64,000 bases of DNA from Maricaulis sp. (GTDB taxonomy: Bacteria; Pseudomonadota; Alphaproteobacteria; Caulobacterales; Maricaulaceae), in NCBI GenBank assembly GCA_017643585.1, contig JAEPND010000001.1, forward strand, positions 124,001 to 188,000, written 5' to 3'. Each line of letters opens with the position of its first letter. The first letter of the stretch is position 1. Of this stretch, positions 33,834-42,872 are shown piece by piece. The translations under genes and the position numbers were made by a program. The notes under the pieces were generated by a model. It did no database searches. It saw only the letters and a program-made list of their open reading frames with translations, and was not told where the DNA came from.

Positions 33834-36302
33834 ATGTCCAAGAGTTTCACCAGCCTGGCGGCTGTCCTTGTGATGGCAGCGAGCTCTGCAAGCCACGCAC
33901 AGGAAAGCATTTCCGAAGCCGTGGAAGGCCTGACTTCACACCAGGGTTTCCTGACCAGCCATGTCGACAGCTCGGATGGGCGTGTCCTGATCGAGCTCGC
34001 CCCGCAGGATGATGGTTCGCTTGGCCGCATGATCTACACCGCGCGCCTCACCTCGGGCCTCGGTTCCAACCCGGTCGGCCTGGATCGTGGCCTGGGATCG
34101 AGCTCCGAGATCTTGCGGTTCACCCGGGTCAATGACCAGGTCTTCGCGGAATTCGAGAACACCGGCTATGTCGCCCTGGGCGCGGGACCAGAAGAAGCGG
34201 ATGCCACGCGTCAATCCTTCGCCCGCTCAGTTGTCTGGCAAACGGATATCCTTGCGCAAACCGACGATCGGGTGCTGATCGATATTTCCGGCTTCCTGGA
34301 ACGCGACCAGGTCGGCACGACGACGACCCTTTCGCGGTCGGGCCAGGGGTCGTTTTCAGTGGATGCTGGCCGAAGCACCCCGTTGACCGACAGTGTTCTC
34401 GTCTTCCCCGAGAATGTTGAAATCGATGCGCTCTTGACCCTGCAGTCTTCCTCGCCGGGCTCCGAAGTGCGCGCAGTCGCGCCATCGCCAAATTCGGTGA
34501 CACTCACCGTGCACCACTCCTTTGTGGCGCTTCCCGATGCTGGCTACACGCCGCGTGTGGCGGATGACCGGGCCGGCAGCATCATCACAAGCGTCTATGA
34601 CATGGCCGCGCCGCTCGACGAGCCGGTGCGCCGCTCCTTTGCCCTGCGCCATCGTCTGGAAAGGCTGGACCCGGCACAGCCCTCCGGACCGGTCGTTGAA
34701 CCCATCGTCTATTATGTCGATCGCGGCGCTCCGGCGGTTATCCGCGATGCTTTGATCGAAGGTGGAAACTGGTGGGGCCAGGCATTCGAAGCGGCCGGCT
34801 TCCAGGACGCCTACCGCGTCGAGCTCCTGCCTGAGGGCGCTCACCCGGCAGATGTGCGCTACAACATGATCCAATGGGTGCATCGCCAGACCCGGGGCTG
34901 GTCCTATGGCGGGTCGGTCATCGATCCGCGCACGGGCGAGATCATCAAGGGGCATGTGATCCTGGGCAGCCAGCGTGTCCGCCAGGACCGGATGATTTTC
35001 GAGGGATTGCTGGGCGTGGATGGCACCGGCAGCGGCGCTGCAGACGATCCCATGGAGCTGGCACTGGCGCGCATCCGCCAACTGTCTGCCCACGAGATCG
35101 GCCACACAATTGGCCTGGCACACAACTTCGCCGCCAGCATCAATGATCGCGCCTCGGTGATGGATTATCCCGCCCCCTGGGTCCGCATGAATGCGGGCGC
35201 GGTCGACGTCTCAAACGCCTATGACACCGATATCGGCGAGTGGGATATCACGGCCGTATCCTGGCTGTACGGACAGGCCGAGACTGCCGAGACGGAAGCA
35301 GAGTTGATCGAAGGCGTGCTCGACGACGCCCGTGACCAGGGTCAGCTCTACATCACAGATCTGCACGCGCGCGGCACCAACGCCGCACACCCGCTCGCCA
35401 ATCTCTGGGACAATGGCGCTGACCCGGTCGCCGAATTGCGCGAGGTCATGGCCGTCCGCAACACGGCCCTCGCCAATTTCGGCCAGCATGTGATGGCCGC
35501 GGATCAACCCCTCAGTGCGCTGCGCGGCGTCTTCCCGCCCATCTATCTGTATCACCGTTACCAGGCCGAGGCCGCGGCAAAGACCTTGGGCGGCGTCTAT
35601 TTCTCCTACGAGACCAATGCCGGTGGTGCATCCGGTCTCGAACCCGCGCCTGCCAGCGATCAGCGCGATGCCCTCGCCGCCCTGCTGGAAACGCTCGATC
35701 CGGAATTCCTTGATATCCGTGACGAGACCCTGGCGCTGCTATCCCCCGCCCCGTTCGCAGATTACGACGCGGCTGCGACCCGGGAGTTGTTCAATTCATC
35801 GCTATACCCGGCCTTCAGTCGACGCGATGCAGCGGCAGCGGCAAGTCGCATCACCCTTGCAGCAGCCCTGTCCTCCGGACGCGTGTCGCGCATGGCCGAC
35901 CAGGTCTCACGCGACGAAGACCAGCTGGGTCCCGACGAACTCTTCTCCACCGTCGAGGCGGCGATTTTCAGCGCCCCTCGGGGTGAAGCCGGCCGCCTGT
36001 CACCCATCCGGGAAGCGGTTCAGACCGAATATGTCGACCAGCTGCTGCGCCTTGCCAGCGCGGATAATCCGGTCGTGGCGGCCCTGGCGTCCGCACGCCT
36101 GTCCGGCCTCGAGCGATACCTGTCTCGAGGCTCGAACGCCCATCGCAACTGGCTCGGCCGACGCATCGAGAATGGCATGTCCCGACTGGGTGATGGCAAT
36201 GACCTCGCCGATAGCGACACGGCGATCCCGCCGGGCAGCCCGATCGGGGCGGATACGTGCTGGCATTGCGACAGTGCCGCGCTGGTCTACGGCTCTCGTT
36301 GA
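33834..36302 (+). CDS. Secreted zinc-dependent metalloprotease (DUF5117-like)
   Basis: An 822-residue exported metzincin-like protease. Signal peptide about residues 1-22 (SSASHAQ). The N-terminal DUF5118/DUF5117-type region has a GFLTSHVDSS strand and LSRSGQGSFSVD. The zinc site is SAHEIGHTIGLAHNF at about residues 420-434, with the HExxHxxGxxH pattern, followed by a Met-turn-like SVMDYPAPW. It would degrade extracellular or periplasmic protein. Divergent from the hydroxyproline operon across 152 bp that contain a palindrome, so release of hydroxyproline-containing peptides is an attractive but unproven link. Last residues CWHCDS hold a Cys pair. Confidence 0.87.
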   Translation: MSKSFTSLAAVLVMAASSASHAQESISEAVEGLTSHQGFLTSHVDSSDGRVLIELAPQDDGSLGRMIYTARLTSGLGSNPVGLDRGLGSSSEILRFTRVNDQVFAEFENTGYVALGAGPEEADATRQSFARSVVWQTDILAQTDDRVLIDISGFLERDQVGTTTTLSRSGQGSFSVDAGRSTPLTDSVLVFPENVEIDALLTLQSSSPGSEVRAVAPSPNSVTLTVHHSFVALPDAGYTPRVADDRAGSIITSVYDMAAPLDEPVRRSFALRHRLERLDPAQPSGPVVEPIVYYVDRGAPAVIRDALIEGGNWWGQAFEAAGFQDAYRVELLPEGAHPADVRYNMIQWVHRQTRGWSYGGSVIDPRTGEIIKGHVILGSQRVRQDRMIFEGLLGVDGTGSGAADDPMELALARIRQLSAHEIGHTIGLAHNFAASINDRASVMDYPAPWVRMNAGAVDVSNAYDTDIGEWDITAVSWLYGQAETAETEAELIEGVLDDARDQGQLYITDLHARGTNAAHPLANLWDNGADPVAELREVMAVRNTALANFGQHVMAADQPLSALRGVFPPIYLYHRYQAEAAAKTLGGVYFSYETNAGGASGLEPAPASDQRDALAALLETLDPEFLDIRDETLALLSPAPFADYDAAATRELFNSSLYPAFSRRDAAAAASRITLAAALSSGRVSRMADQVSRDEDQLGPDELFSTVEAAIFSAPRGEAGRLSPIREAVQTEYVDQLLRLASADNPVVAALASARLSGLERYLSRGSNAHRNWLGRRIENGMSRLGDGNDLADSDTAIPPGSPIGADTCWHCDSAALVYGSR

Positions 36303-36679
36303 TCTCCGACCTTCTCTCTCGGCCCGCTGGGCCGAGAGAGAATGAAGGCCGCCGATGCGCTGAGCACGACCGCCTGGGTCAGCAGAATTTGCCACCCCAG
36401 CCCCATGAACCAGCTGAGCCCGAGCGCCAAGACCATGACGATCAACGCCATGATCTTGGAGCCACGGTCGATCGCACCATGATCTCTCCAGTTCCGGATC
36501 AGCGGTCCGAATTGCCGGTGGTTCAGGAGCCAATTATGCAAACGCCTAGAGCTGCGAGCAAAACCATAGGCGGCGAGCAGCAGGAAGGGTGTGGTCGGGA
36601 GCAGGGGCAGGACCGCGCCTGCGATGGCCAGGCCGGTCATCAGCAAACCGAAGATCAGCCATAGACCGCGACGGATCAT
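36287..36679 (-). CDS. DUF454 (YbaN-like) inner-membrane protein
   Basis: A 130-residue protein with three or four membrane helices and the DUF454 core GAVLPLLPTTPFLLLAAYGFARSSRRLHNWLLNHRQFGPLIRNWRDHGAI. Function of the family is unknown. Its 3' end overlaps the metalloprotease 3' end by 16 bp (convergent), and its ATG overlaps the stop of the upstream dipeptidase by 4 bp, so it is translated from the dipeptidase message. Confidence 0.88.
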   Translation of the reverse strand: MIRRGLWLIFGLLMTGLAIAGAVLPLLPTTPFLLLAAYGFARSSRRLHNWLLNHRQFGPLIRNWRDHGAIDRGSKIMALIVMVLALGLSWFMGLGWQILLTQAVVLSASAAFILSRPSGPREKVGDQREP

Positions 36680-37839
36680 TCATCCGTCTCCTGCGGCAGG
36701 TTCGCCAGGAAGAAGCGGATCGCGTTTTCACCCATGATGCTGGCAACCTCGTCAGGCGTCAGACCCAGACGCAGCAGTTCGTGGGTCAGGACTGACAGCT
36801 CGGCGCCGTCAAACGATGCGGTGATGGTGCCATCATAGTCCGATCCCAGCGCTACATGATCGATACCGACAAGCTCCACCGCCGAAAGAAGGGCGCGGGC
36901 CACCCCCGCCGGGCTGTCATCACAGGTCACGTCCGCCCAGAATCCGATCCCGATCAGACCGCCCTCTGCCGCGATGGTCTGCATCAGCTCGTCGGGCAGG
37001 TTCCGTCGCGTCTGGCAATGCCCGTAAATGCCGGTGTGAGAGACGATGACCGGTTTGTCCGAGAGCGCCAGCACGTCTCGTACGACCTGGTGCGAGGAAT
37101 GCGCCACGTCGATCACCATGCCCATCTCCACGGCCTGCAACACTACCTGTTCGCCAAAGGGCGTCAGACCATGTCCGCCCAGGCCGTGCAGGGACCCACC
37201 CAGTTCATTATCGAAGAAATGGTGCAGCCCGAGAACGCGATAGCCTTCATCATAAAGGCCCTGCAAATGCTCGATTTGCCCCTCCAGGGAGTGTGCACCT
37301 TCGGTCGCCAGAAGCGCCACCATGGGGCCATCCGGATCTTCCAGTGCGCGTTCCAGATCGGTGGCATTGCGCCCGATCACCAAGCGATCAGCGGCCCCCT
37401 CCAGCCTCTGCAGGCGGCGGGCATGAAAGCGTGCTCGGGCGTATAAAGACGTCCAGGTATCCACGGGCCAGCGCTGCACCATCGCCAGCGCGGTGATATT
37501 ATCGGTGTCTGCTGTATTGCTGTCATAGTTCTGGCCGGCGGGGGTCTTGGTCACGCTGGCAAAAACCTGCAGGCGAACATTGCTGTGCGCCAGACGCGGG
37601 ATATCGGTATGGCCGCGATTGTTCCAGCGCCGCGGATCGCGCATCCACAACAACATGTCGGAGTGGAGATCCGCGACACGCAGCTCGGCGTGCAATTGCG
37701 CCGCGTCTTCAGAGATCTGGTAGGGCGCGTGCGGACGCACAACATTCATGTCATTGTCGATATACGCCGGCAAAATCCTGAAAACGCCGATCAGTACTGC
37801 CGCCATAACCACGACCAGGATCGTCAGAAGTGTGCGCAT
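36676..37839 (-). CDS. Membrane dipeptidase (peptidase M19), membrane-anchored
   Basis: A 387-residue M19 (renal dipeptidase-like) zinc enzyme with one N-terminal membrane helix (LLTILVVVMAAVLIGVFRIL), so the active site is probably periplasmic. VADLHSDMLLW gives the H-x-D metal ligands, LATEGAHSLEG the bridging Glu, DVAHSSHQVV and SHTGIYGHCQTRRNLPDE the later His ligands, and GSDYDGTI the Asp. It hydrolyses dipeptides, including D-amino-acid dipeptides. ATG 37839 follows CGGAGGA. It could feed peptides released by the nearby protease. Confidence 0.92.
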   Translation of the reverse strand: MRTLLTILVVVMAAVLIGVFRILPAYIDNDMNVVRPHAPYQISEDAAQLHAELRVADLHSDMLLWMRDPRRWNNRGHTDIPRLAHSNVRLQVFASVTKTPAGQNYDSNTADTDNITALAMVQRWPVDTWTSLYARARFHARRLQRLEGAADRLVIGRNATDLERALEDPDGPMVALLATEGAHSLEGQIEHLQGLYDEGYRVLGLHHFFDNELGGSLHGLGGHGLTPFGEQVVLQAVEMGMVIDVAHSSHQVVRDVLALSDKPVIVSHTGIYGHCQTRRNLPDELMQTIAAEGGLIGIGFWADVTCDDSPAGVARALLSAVELVGIDHVALGSDYDGTITASFDGAELSVLTHELLRLGLTPDEVASIMGENAIRFFLANLPQETDE

Positions 37840-37880
37840 ATTGTCCTCCGCTGGGGACAGAGTGCAGGGGTTCGGCGCAC

Positions 37881-37912
37881 AAAAAAAGAGGCCGCCCGGA
37901 TCGGGCAGCCTC
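37881..37912 (-). terminator. Rho-independent terminator of the two-repeat exported protein
   Basis: On the minus strand an 11-bp stem, GAGGCTGCCCG (37902-37912) with CGGGCGGCCTC (37888-37898), has a 3-nt loop and is followed by seven T (37881-37887). It lies 24 bp after the stop codon. Confidence 0.9.
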
Positions 37913-37935
37913 CCCAATGTCCGTCGTGCGGAACA

Positions 37936-38835
37936 CTACTCGCTGTAGAGCTCGGAAATCGACAGGGTCGCTTCTGCATTCCCACCCGCGGAATAGGAGC
38001 CGATCCAGATGTCATACGTGCCAGACATCGGATTGTGGAAGCTGATAGCCGGATTGAGACCGGCATTGCCGCCGTCATCATTGCAGTGCCAGTTGCCATT
38101 TGGATCATTGATCAGAAGCGTGGTGTCCGAATTGGACGCGGCCGAGATGATCAGCGGCAGGCTGCCCGCACTGAAGCTCAGTTCAAAATCCGGTGCCGCT
38201 GCGACATAGCCGCGACAGCCTGACTGCGTATCGGAGGCCGCGAAGGGGCCACCGGAAACAACATCGATGCGGTACGGATCCGGTTGGAAACCGCTCGTCA
38301 GGCTGGCAGATCCGAACAAGGACGGCAGGGTATAATCCGGTCCAGTCGCTTGCGGGGCATCCACGTGAGGCGCCACAATTCCGACCTCGGAAATGGACAG
38401 GGTCGAATTGGCGTACTCGTCACGAGAATAGGCTCCGACCCAGATGTCATAACGGCCGGAGAGCGGATTATCGAAGCGGAGCAGCGGGTTGAGACCCTCG
38501 CCACCATCGTCATTACAGAACCAGTTGCCGTTCGGATCATTGACGACAAGCGTCGTATCGCTGCCTGAATCCACGCCAATCGTCAGATCGAATGTCGAGC
38601 CCGCGCTGTAGGACACGGAATAGTCGGGCGCGTTGGCAATCCAGCCGCGACAGCTTGAGCCCACATTCGAGGCGGAAATCGTACCACCGGATATGATCTG
38701 CGCCGTGTGAGGGTCCGGTGCATAACCGGCCTGCAGCGAGACGCTGCCCGCCGTGGCGGGTTGTGAATAGTCCTGGGCGTAGGCGGCGCTTCCCAGAGCG
38801 ACAACACTCGCCGAGATCGCAAGAGCAAATTTCAT
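37936..38835 (-). CDS. Exported protein with two Cys/Asp-rich ~125-aa repeats
   Basis: A 299-residue protein: signal peptide (about 1-21, AAYAQ) and two copies of the same domain as in the genes at 637-2896, at about residues 29-152 and 173-296. Each has AGYAPDPH or SGFQPDPY, a Cys in SCRGW or GCRGY, WFCNDDGG or WHCNDDGG, LNP, SGxYDIWVG or SGTYDIWIG, and LSISE. ATG 38835 follows AGGGGG. It has its own terminator and a hairpin in its leader. Function unknown; three paralogous genes in one 39-kb stretch indicate an expanding secreted family. Confidence 0.75.
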   Translation of the reverse strand: MKFALAISASVVALGSAAYAQDYSQPATAGSVSLQAGYAPDPHTAQIISGGTISASNVGSSCRGWIANAPDYSVSYSAGSTFDLTIGVDSGSDTTLVVNDPNGNWFCNDDGGEGLNPLLRFDNPLSGRYDIWVGAYSRDEYANSTLSISEVGIVAPHVDAPQATGPDYTLPSLFGSASLTSGFQPDPYRIDVVSGGPFAASDTQSGCRGYVAAAPDFELSFSAGSLPLIISAASNSDTTLLINDPNGNWHCNDDGGNAGLNPAISFHNPMSGTYDIWIGSYSAGGNAEATLSISELYSE

Positions 38836-38857
38836 CAAGGCCCCCTTTTCTCCCAAT

Positions 38858-38878
38858 GCGAGGCACGCGGTGCCTCGC
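38858..38878. other. Perfect hairpin between the alkaline phosphatase and two-repeat genes
   Basis: GCGAGGCA (38858-38865) pairs exactly with TGCCTCGC (38871-38878) around a 5-nt loop. On the plus strand it is followed by TTTCCCT; on the minus strand, the direction of both flanking genes, there is no T tract. It may be a leader structure or a weak terminator of the phosphatase transcript. Confidence 0.5.
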
Positions 38879-38937
38879 TTTCCCTAGATGGGGGATATTA
38901 GGGGAGGGATGGCCTGAACCCTAGCTGAATGTTCGAT

Positions 38938-40428
38938 CTAGTCGCGAGATTCCTCGTCGATCTCCCATCCCAGAGCCGCGGTCATGAGGTGAAAAATCGT
39001 GTTTTGTTCCATCGAACCGCTGAAATAATGGGAGCGGGCGCCGGTCGCATACAAGGCCACATCAGCCCCGGAATGCGTCTCGGACGGCATACGCACAGCC
39101 GCCTCCTGGCGGTAATTGGTATCCGTAACCTCTTCCTCGGTCAGAGCGTCGCCATCCTGATCTCGCGTATTGGGACCATTGGCATAGCCGATCGTGGTGT
39201 AAGGGCGACCACCGGCGTCAAAGGACAGGCTGGTTGAGCCGTCTTCATTCGCCTCGCGCACCAGCCCCAGAATAGGATTGCCGCGCGCCGGATAGCCGGA
39301 AATGGTCATGGTGTGACCGTGGTCAGCAGTGACAACAATCAGCGTATCGTCCAGGTCAACAATGTCGACGGCGGCGGCGATCGCGTCGGCAAAGGCCTGC
39401 ATGTCGGTAAAGGCACGATACGCATTCGTTCCGTGGTGGGCATGATCGACGCGCCCGGCTTCAACGACCAGCACGTATCCACCCTCGTCCTGCGCCAGTC
39501 GACGAAGAGCGAACGACGTCAGCTCGGCCAGCGACGGTTCGTCAGCAGCATCGCGATCCGCTTCGAAGGACAGATGACTTCCCGTGAAGAGGCCGAGAAC
39601 AGGGGCATCCGAGGCGACATCCAGAGCATGGAATTCATCGGCCGTGGTCAGAGAGACCCCTCCACGATCGCTCCATTCCTGCATCAGATTGCGGCCGTCA
39701 CCGCGACGCCCGCCGTCGCTGTCCGGCAGGAAGGCCTGGCGCCCCCCACCCAGCACGACCTCGATGCCATCGCCGTGATCGAAAGACAGCAATTGCGCTG
39801 CGATATCCTCACAGCCGGCCTCGACCGCCTCTGGCGGCAGCGCGGCATCGACTTCCCAGGACCGGGAAACGGAGTGCGCATAGGTCGAAGCCGGGGTCGC
39901 ATGGGTGATGCGCGCCGAGGAAATAATGCCCGTGGCCAGGCCACGGTTTTCCGCCAGTTCAATCAGCGTTGCGGGCGGTGTCGCCGTGCCGTCGCACACA
40001 TCCAGATGCTGGTCTGCCAGCACGCTGATGGCGCCGTTGCGCGTTTTATAGCCGGTGACCATGGCCGAGGCCGTGTTGGCGGAATCTGGGACCTGGGCGT
40101 CCGTACTGTAGGTGCGGACCAGTGCCGCATCGGGAAAATGCTCAAAGCTGAGCAGGTTCTCGACATCATCCGTGCCGGCACCATTCTGCTGGCCGTCGAA
40201 AATACGCGCCGCGGTGATTGTTGGCACGCTCATCCCGTCTGCCACAAAGAGAATGACATTGCGCGCTTGCTGCGGGCGGATTTGTCGCTCGATGCGTGCC
40301 CGCGCCTCTCCCTGTGCGCGAGCCCAGGTTTCATCATCAATCGGTTGATGGGTATCGACGGATTGGGCAGAGCAAGCTGACGACCAGACTGCCAGAGCGA
40401 CAGAAGCCGCATGTAATGAGAGACGCAC
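38938..40428 (-). CDS. Alkaline phosphatase (PhoA family)
   Basis: A 496-residue exported phosphomonoesterase. VILFVADGMSVPT has the first metal-binding Asp, VPDSANTASAMVTGYKT the nucleophilic Ser, VEAGRVDHAHHGTNA and VVTADHGHTM further metal ligands, and SETHSGADVALYATGA the last His. The N-terminus VWSSACSAQ could be a lipobox, so it may be a lipoprotein. The start is GTG 40428 with a perfect GGAGGT eight bases ahead; no ATG fits. It releases phosphate from organic esters in the periplasm. I see no clear Pho box upstream. Confidence 0.92.
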   Translation of the reverse strand: MRLSLHAASVALAVWSSACSAQSVDTHQPIDDETWARAQGEARARIERQIRPQQARNVILFVADGMSVPTITAARIFDGQQNGAGTDDVENLLSFEHFPDAALVRTYSTDAQVPDSANTASAMVTGYKTRNGAISVLADQHLDVCDGTATPPATLIELAENRGLATGIISSARITHATPASTYAHSVSRSWEVDAALPPEAVEAGCEDIAAQLLSFDHGDGIEVVLGGGRQAFLPDSDGGRRGDGRNLMQEWSDRGGVSLTTADEFHALDVASDAPVLGLFTGSHLSFEADRDAADEPSLAELTSFALRRLAQDEGGYVLVVEAGRVDHAHHGTNAYRAFTDMQAFADAIAAAVDIVDLDDTLIVVTADHGHTMTISGYPARGNPILGLVREANEDGSTSLSFDAGGRPYTTIGYANGPNTRDQDGDALTEEEVTDTNYRQEAAVRMPSETHSGADVALYATGARSHYFSGSMEQNTIFHLMTAALGWEIDEESRD

Positions 40429-40509
40429 CGAATTACCTCCACAATTCTGTACCGGCCCGCCTAGCCGAGCTGGCCTGAGAAATCCAGTGAAGTGTTGGAG
40501 ACGAAGGGA

Positions 40510-41358
40510 TCAGTTCTGCAGCAGGATCGTCGCTTCAACCAGATTTCCCCGCCCCAGATAGGTCAGACTGGAGAAAGACAAATCTCTCGCCATGGCAATA
40601 CCACGCCCACGATAACCCTCTGACGGGACGTCACTTTCGGCATAATTGTCGAACTCGAACCCGTCACCATCATCCTGGATTGTGATGGAGATCATCCGCT
40701 CACCACGTCGGAAATTCACCAGAACAACTCGCCCCGCATAATCCGGGCTGGCCAGTCGGCGCTCCACCTCGTCGCGCCATTTGCCCTCGATGATCAACTG
40801 CTGTTTCTCGTCAGAAGTGATTTCCAGATTGCCATGCTCAACCGCATTGATCAGCAATTCCTGCAGTCCAATCGCGACCAGGTCAGAGTTGGGGCAAGCC
40901 AATGCCAGCATAGTGGCAAGGTTCCGGGCCTCGTCCAGGCTGGAAAGCACGAACTGGCCGTGATTGATGGTACCGACCGCGGATTGTCGGCTGGCCACGT
41001 CACGTCGCAGGCTCGCTACCTGGCTGCGATACTCGCTGGCCGCGAGATAGACGGATTTCAAGATCTGGGCGTCGACATCCGCCGGCAGGACAAAATCGGC
41101 ACGCCCCGGCGATGCATCAACCGAAATCAGGATTGTCTGGATAATCGCGTCCGTTTGTGCCTTGGCCGCCGCCAGGATGTCCGCATGCGCATCATCCACG
41201 ATTACGATGCCGATCTGCTCGAAATCCGGATCTTCGTCATGAGCGATGGTCGCGTCGAGATCTTCACCGAGCACATCAGGAATAAGGCGCGCCAGACGTG
41301 CGTCCTTGAAGCGGGCCCACACCTTGCCGCTGCCGGAGGTCGCAAGCTCTGCCAGCAT
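40510..41358 (-). CDS. RsbW-like ATPase-domain protein with degenerate receiver
   Basis: A protein of about 282 residues. The C-terminal half is an HATPase_c_2 (RsbW/SpoIIAB) domain: GLQELLINAVEHGN (N box), IQDDGDGFEF (G1) and GYRGRGIAMARDL (G2). The N-terminal 100 residues look like a receiver fold without a phosphorylatable Asp (IGIVIVDDAHADILAAA). Such proteins are anti-sigma or anti-STAS kinases. ATG 41358 shares one base with the preceding stop (TGATG) and has GAGGTG ahead. Last gene of the 13-gene operon; its partners should be the STAS protein and the phosphatase just upstream. Confidence 0.85.
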   Translation of the reverse strand: MLAELATSGSGKVWARFKDARLARLIPDVLGEDLDATIAHDEDPDFEQIGIVIVDDAHADILAAAKAQTDAIIQTILISVDASPGRADFVLPADVDAQILKSVYLAASEYRSQVASLRRDVASRQSAVGTINHGQFVLSSLDEARNLATMLALACPNSDLVAIGLQELLINAVEHGNLEITSDEKQQLIIEGKWRDEVERRLASPDYAGRVVLVNFRRGERMISITIQDDGDGFEFDNYAESDVPSEGYRGRGIAMARDLSFSSLTYLGRGNLVEATILLQN

Positions 41359-42551
41359 CACTTCACCTCCAACCGCAAGATGGTCAGATCATCAGGCATG
41401 GAGTCGGGGAAGTGGCCCAGGATGCTGCGCACCAGCGCATCCGCAAATCCCGCCGCCTCCCGCTGTTCCAAGCCGGTTCGGATATGCCCGACGAGATCGC
41501 CGACCTCAAGCGACTGGGTCGGATCATCAAAGTCCTCGTAGAGTGCGTCACTGTAGAGACAGAGCTGATCGCAGGGTTGCAACTGGATACTGCGGGTCTC
41601 GTATTCGGCGCTCGGCAAACAGCCCATGATCACGCCGCTGCCGTCCAGCTCGATGGCCTCGTCACCCCGGATCAGCACAGGCGTGGGAGCACCGGCCCCG
41701 GCATAGGTCAGGGTGCGGTCGCGCCGGTCGAATATCCCGTAAAAGCCGGTCGAGAAATGTTCCACGGGCAGCATGCGATAAAGATCATTGGACACCTGGG
41801 CCAGCCAGGCCGCCGGATCCTTGCGCAGCTTCTTGTAGGAGTTGATCAGCATGTGCAGGCGGAAGGCATTGATCGCGGCGTTAACCCCGTGGCCCGACAA
41901 GTCGAACATCAACAGGCCGAAACGGTCCTCGTCGACTTCGAACGCCTCCCACAGATCGCCACCGAGCTTGTGTGATGCCCGATAGAAGGCCTCCACCTCA
42001 GCCCCGCGCGGCGCGGTCAGCTCGGCCAGTTCTTCCGGCGTCTTCAAAAGTGACATCTGCATGGATTCAGCCGCGTGAAGCTCTTCCTCCATGCGATGCT
42101 GATAACGCTGCAAACGGTCGATCATTCGGCGACGTTCGATGTGCAGTCTGAGGCGCGAAACCAGCTCCGCCGCATTAATCGGCTTCGAAACCAGGTCACT
42201 AGCACCTTCATCGAAGGCCCGCACCCGCTGGTTGCCTTCCTGGACCCCGGACTGGATCAGTATCGGCACATCGCTTTTGAGCGTGTTGCGGATTTCGTGG
42301 CAGACTTCGAACCCGTCCATCCTTGGCATGACGATATCGAGCACGACGACATCCGGCTCGTTGTCTCGAAAGCGCTCGAGCGCGTCCAGACCATCAACGG
42401 CGTAGTCCAGATTGGTGAAACCAGCCGCCTTGAGCACACTACCGATGAGCATGCGCGAAGACCGCAGGTCATCAACGATCAAGACACGGGCGTCATTCGC
42501 CTGGATTGGCGCAGACGCATCGCCTGCGACCGGCTTCGGATTGGCGCTCAT
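41358..42551 (-). CDS. Receiver-SpoIIE/PP2C phosphatase (RsbU-like)
   Basis: A 397-residue response regulator with output phosphatase. The receiver is at residues 20-140: VLIVDD, phospho-acceptor D72 (VVVLDIVMPRMDG) and VSKPINAAEL. A linker helix (about 140-170) leads to the SpoIIE-type PP2C domain with SHKLGGDLWEAF, LMFDLSGHGVNAA and DQLCLYSDALYE, which hold the metal-binding Asp residues. It should dephosphorylate the STAS protein encoded just upstream when phosphorylated itself. ATG 42551 with AAGGGG is chosen over the adjacent GTG. Confidence 0.92.
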   Translation of the reverse strand: MSANPKPVAGDASAPIQANDARVLIVDDLRSSRMLIGSVLKAAGFTNLDYAVDGLDALERFRDNEPDVVVLDIVMPRMDGFEVCHEIRNTLKSDVPILIQSGVQEGNQRVRAFDEGASDLVSKPINAAELVSRLRLHIERRRMIDRLQRYQHRMEEELHAAESMQMSLLKTPEELAELTAPRGAEVEAFYRASHKLGGDLWEAFEVDEDRFGLLMFDLSGHGVNAAINAFRLHMLINSYKKLRKDPAAWLAQVSNDLYRMLPVEHFSTGFYGIFDRRDRTLTYAGAGAPTPVLIRGDEAIELDGSGVIMGCLPSAEYETRSIQLQPCDQLCLYSDALYEDFDDPTQSLEVGDLVGHIRTGLEQREAAGFADALVRSILGHFPDSMPDDLTILRLEVK

Positions 42552-42560
42552 CACAGCCCC

Positions 42561-42863
42561 TTATGAGATCGGGATAATCTGATCGACCTTGGACAGTTCA
42601 ATCACCTTGGCGACATGGCCGGTCACACCCGTCAGGTTCAGTTTCTTGGATTCCTTGACGGCCTTGTCATTGGCCAGGAGCAACATGCCGATACCCGCGG
42701 AATCGATCATTTTTATCTGCCCCAGATCCAGTGTGATCTCACTCTCCTCGCCCTTGGCGATGAGATTGACGATCGACTTGAAACGTTCGTGATCATCGAA
42801 TGTCAGTACACCGGAAATTTTTACACGAAGCGTGTCTCCGGAACGATCAGCGGTATATTCCAT
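42561..42863 (-). CDS. STAS-domain anti-sigma-factor antagonist (RsbV-like)
   Basis: A 100-residue STAS protein. The switch Ser is S55 in IKMIDSAGIGMLLLAN, the canonical site phosphorylated by RsbW-type kinases. LDLGQ, LTGVTGHVAKVIEL and the length are typical for SpoIIAA/RsbV. It sits between the MCP-like gene (9-bp gap) and the RsbU-like phosphatase (9-bp gap). Its kinase and phosphatase are both in the operon. The final target, whether a sigma factor or the chemotaxis machinery, is not visible. Confidence 0.92.
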   Translation of the reverse strand: MEYTADRSGDTLRVKISGVLTFDDHERFKSIVNLIAKGEESEITLDLGQIKMIDSAGIGMLLLANDKAVKESKKLNLTGVTGHVAKVIELSKVDQIIPIS

Positions 42864-42872
42864 GCCTTCCCC

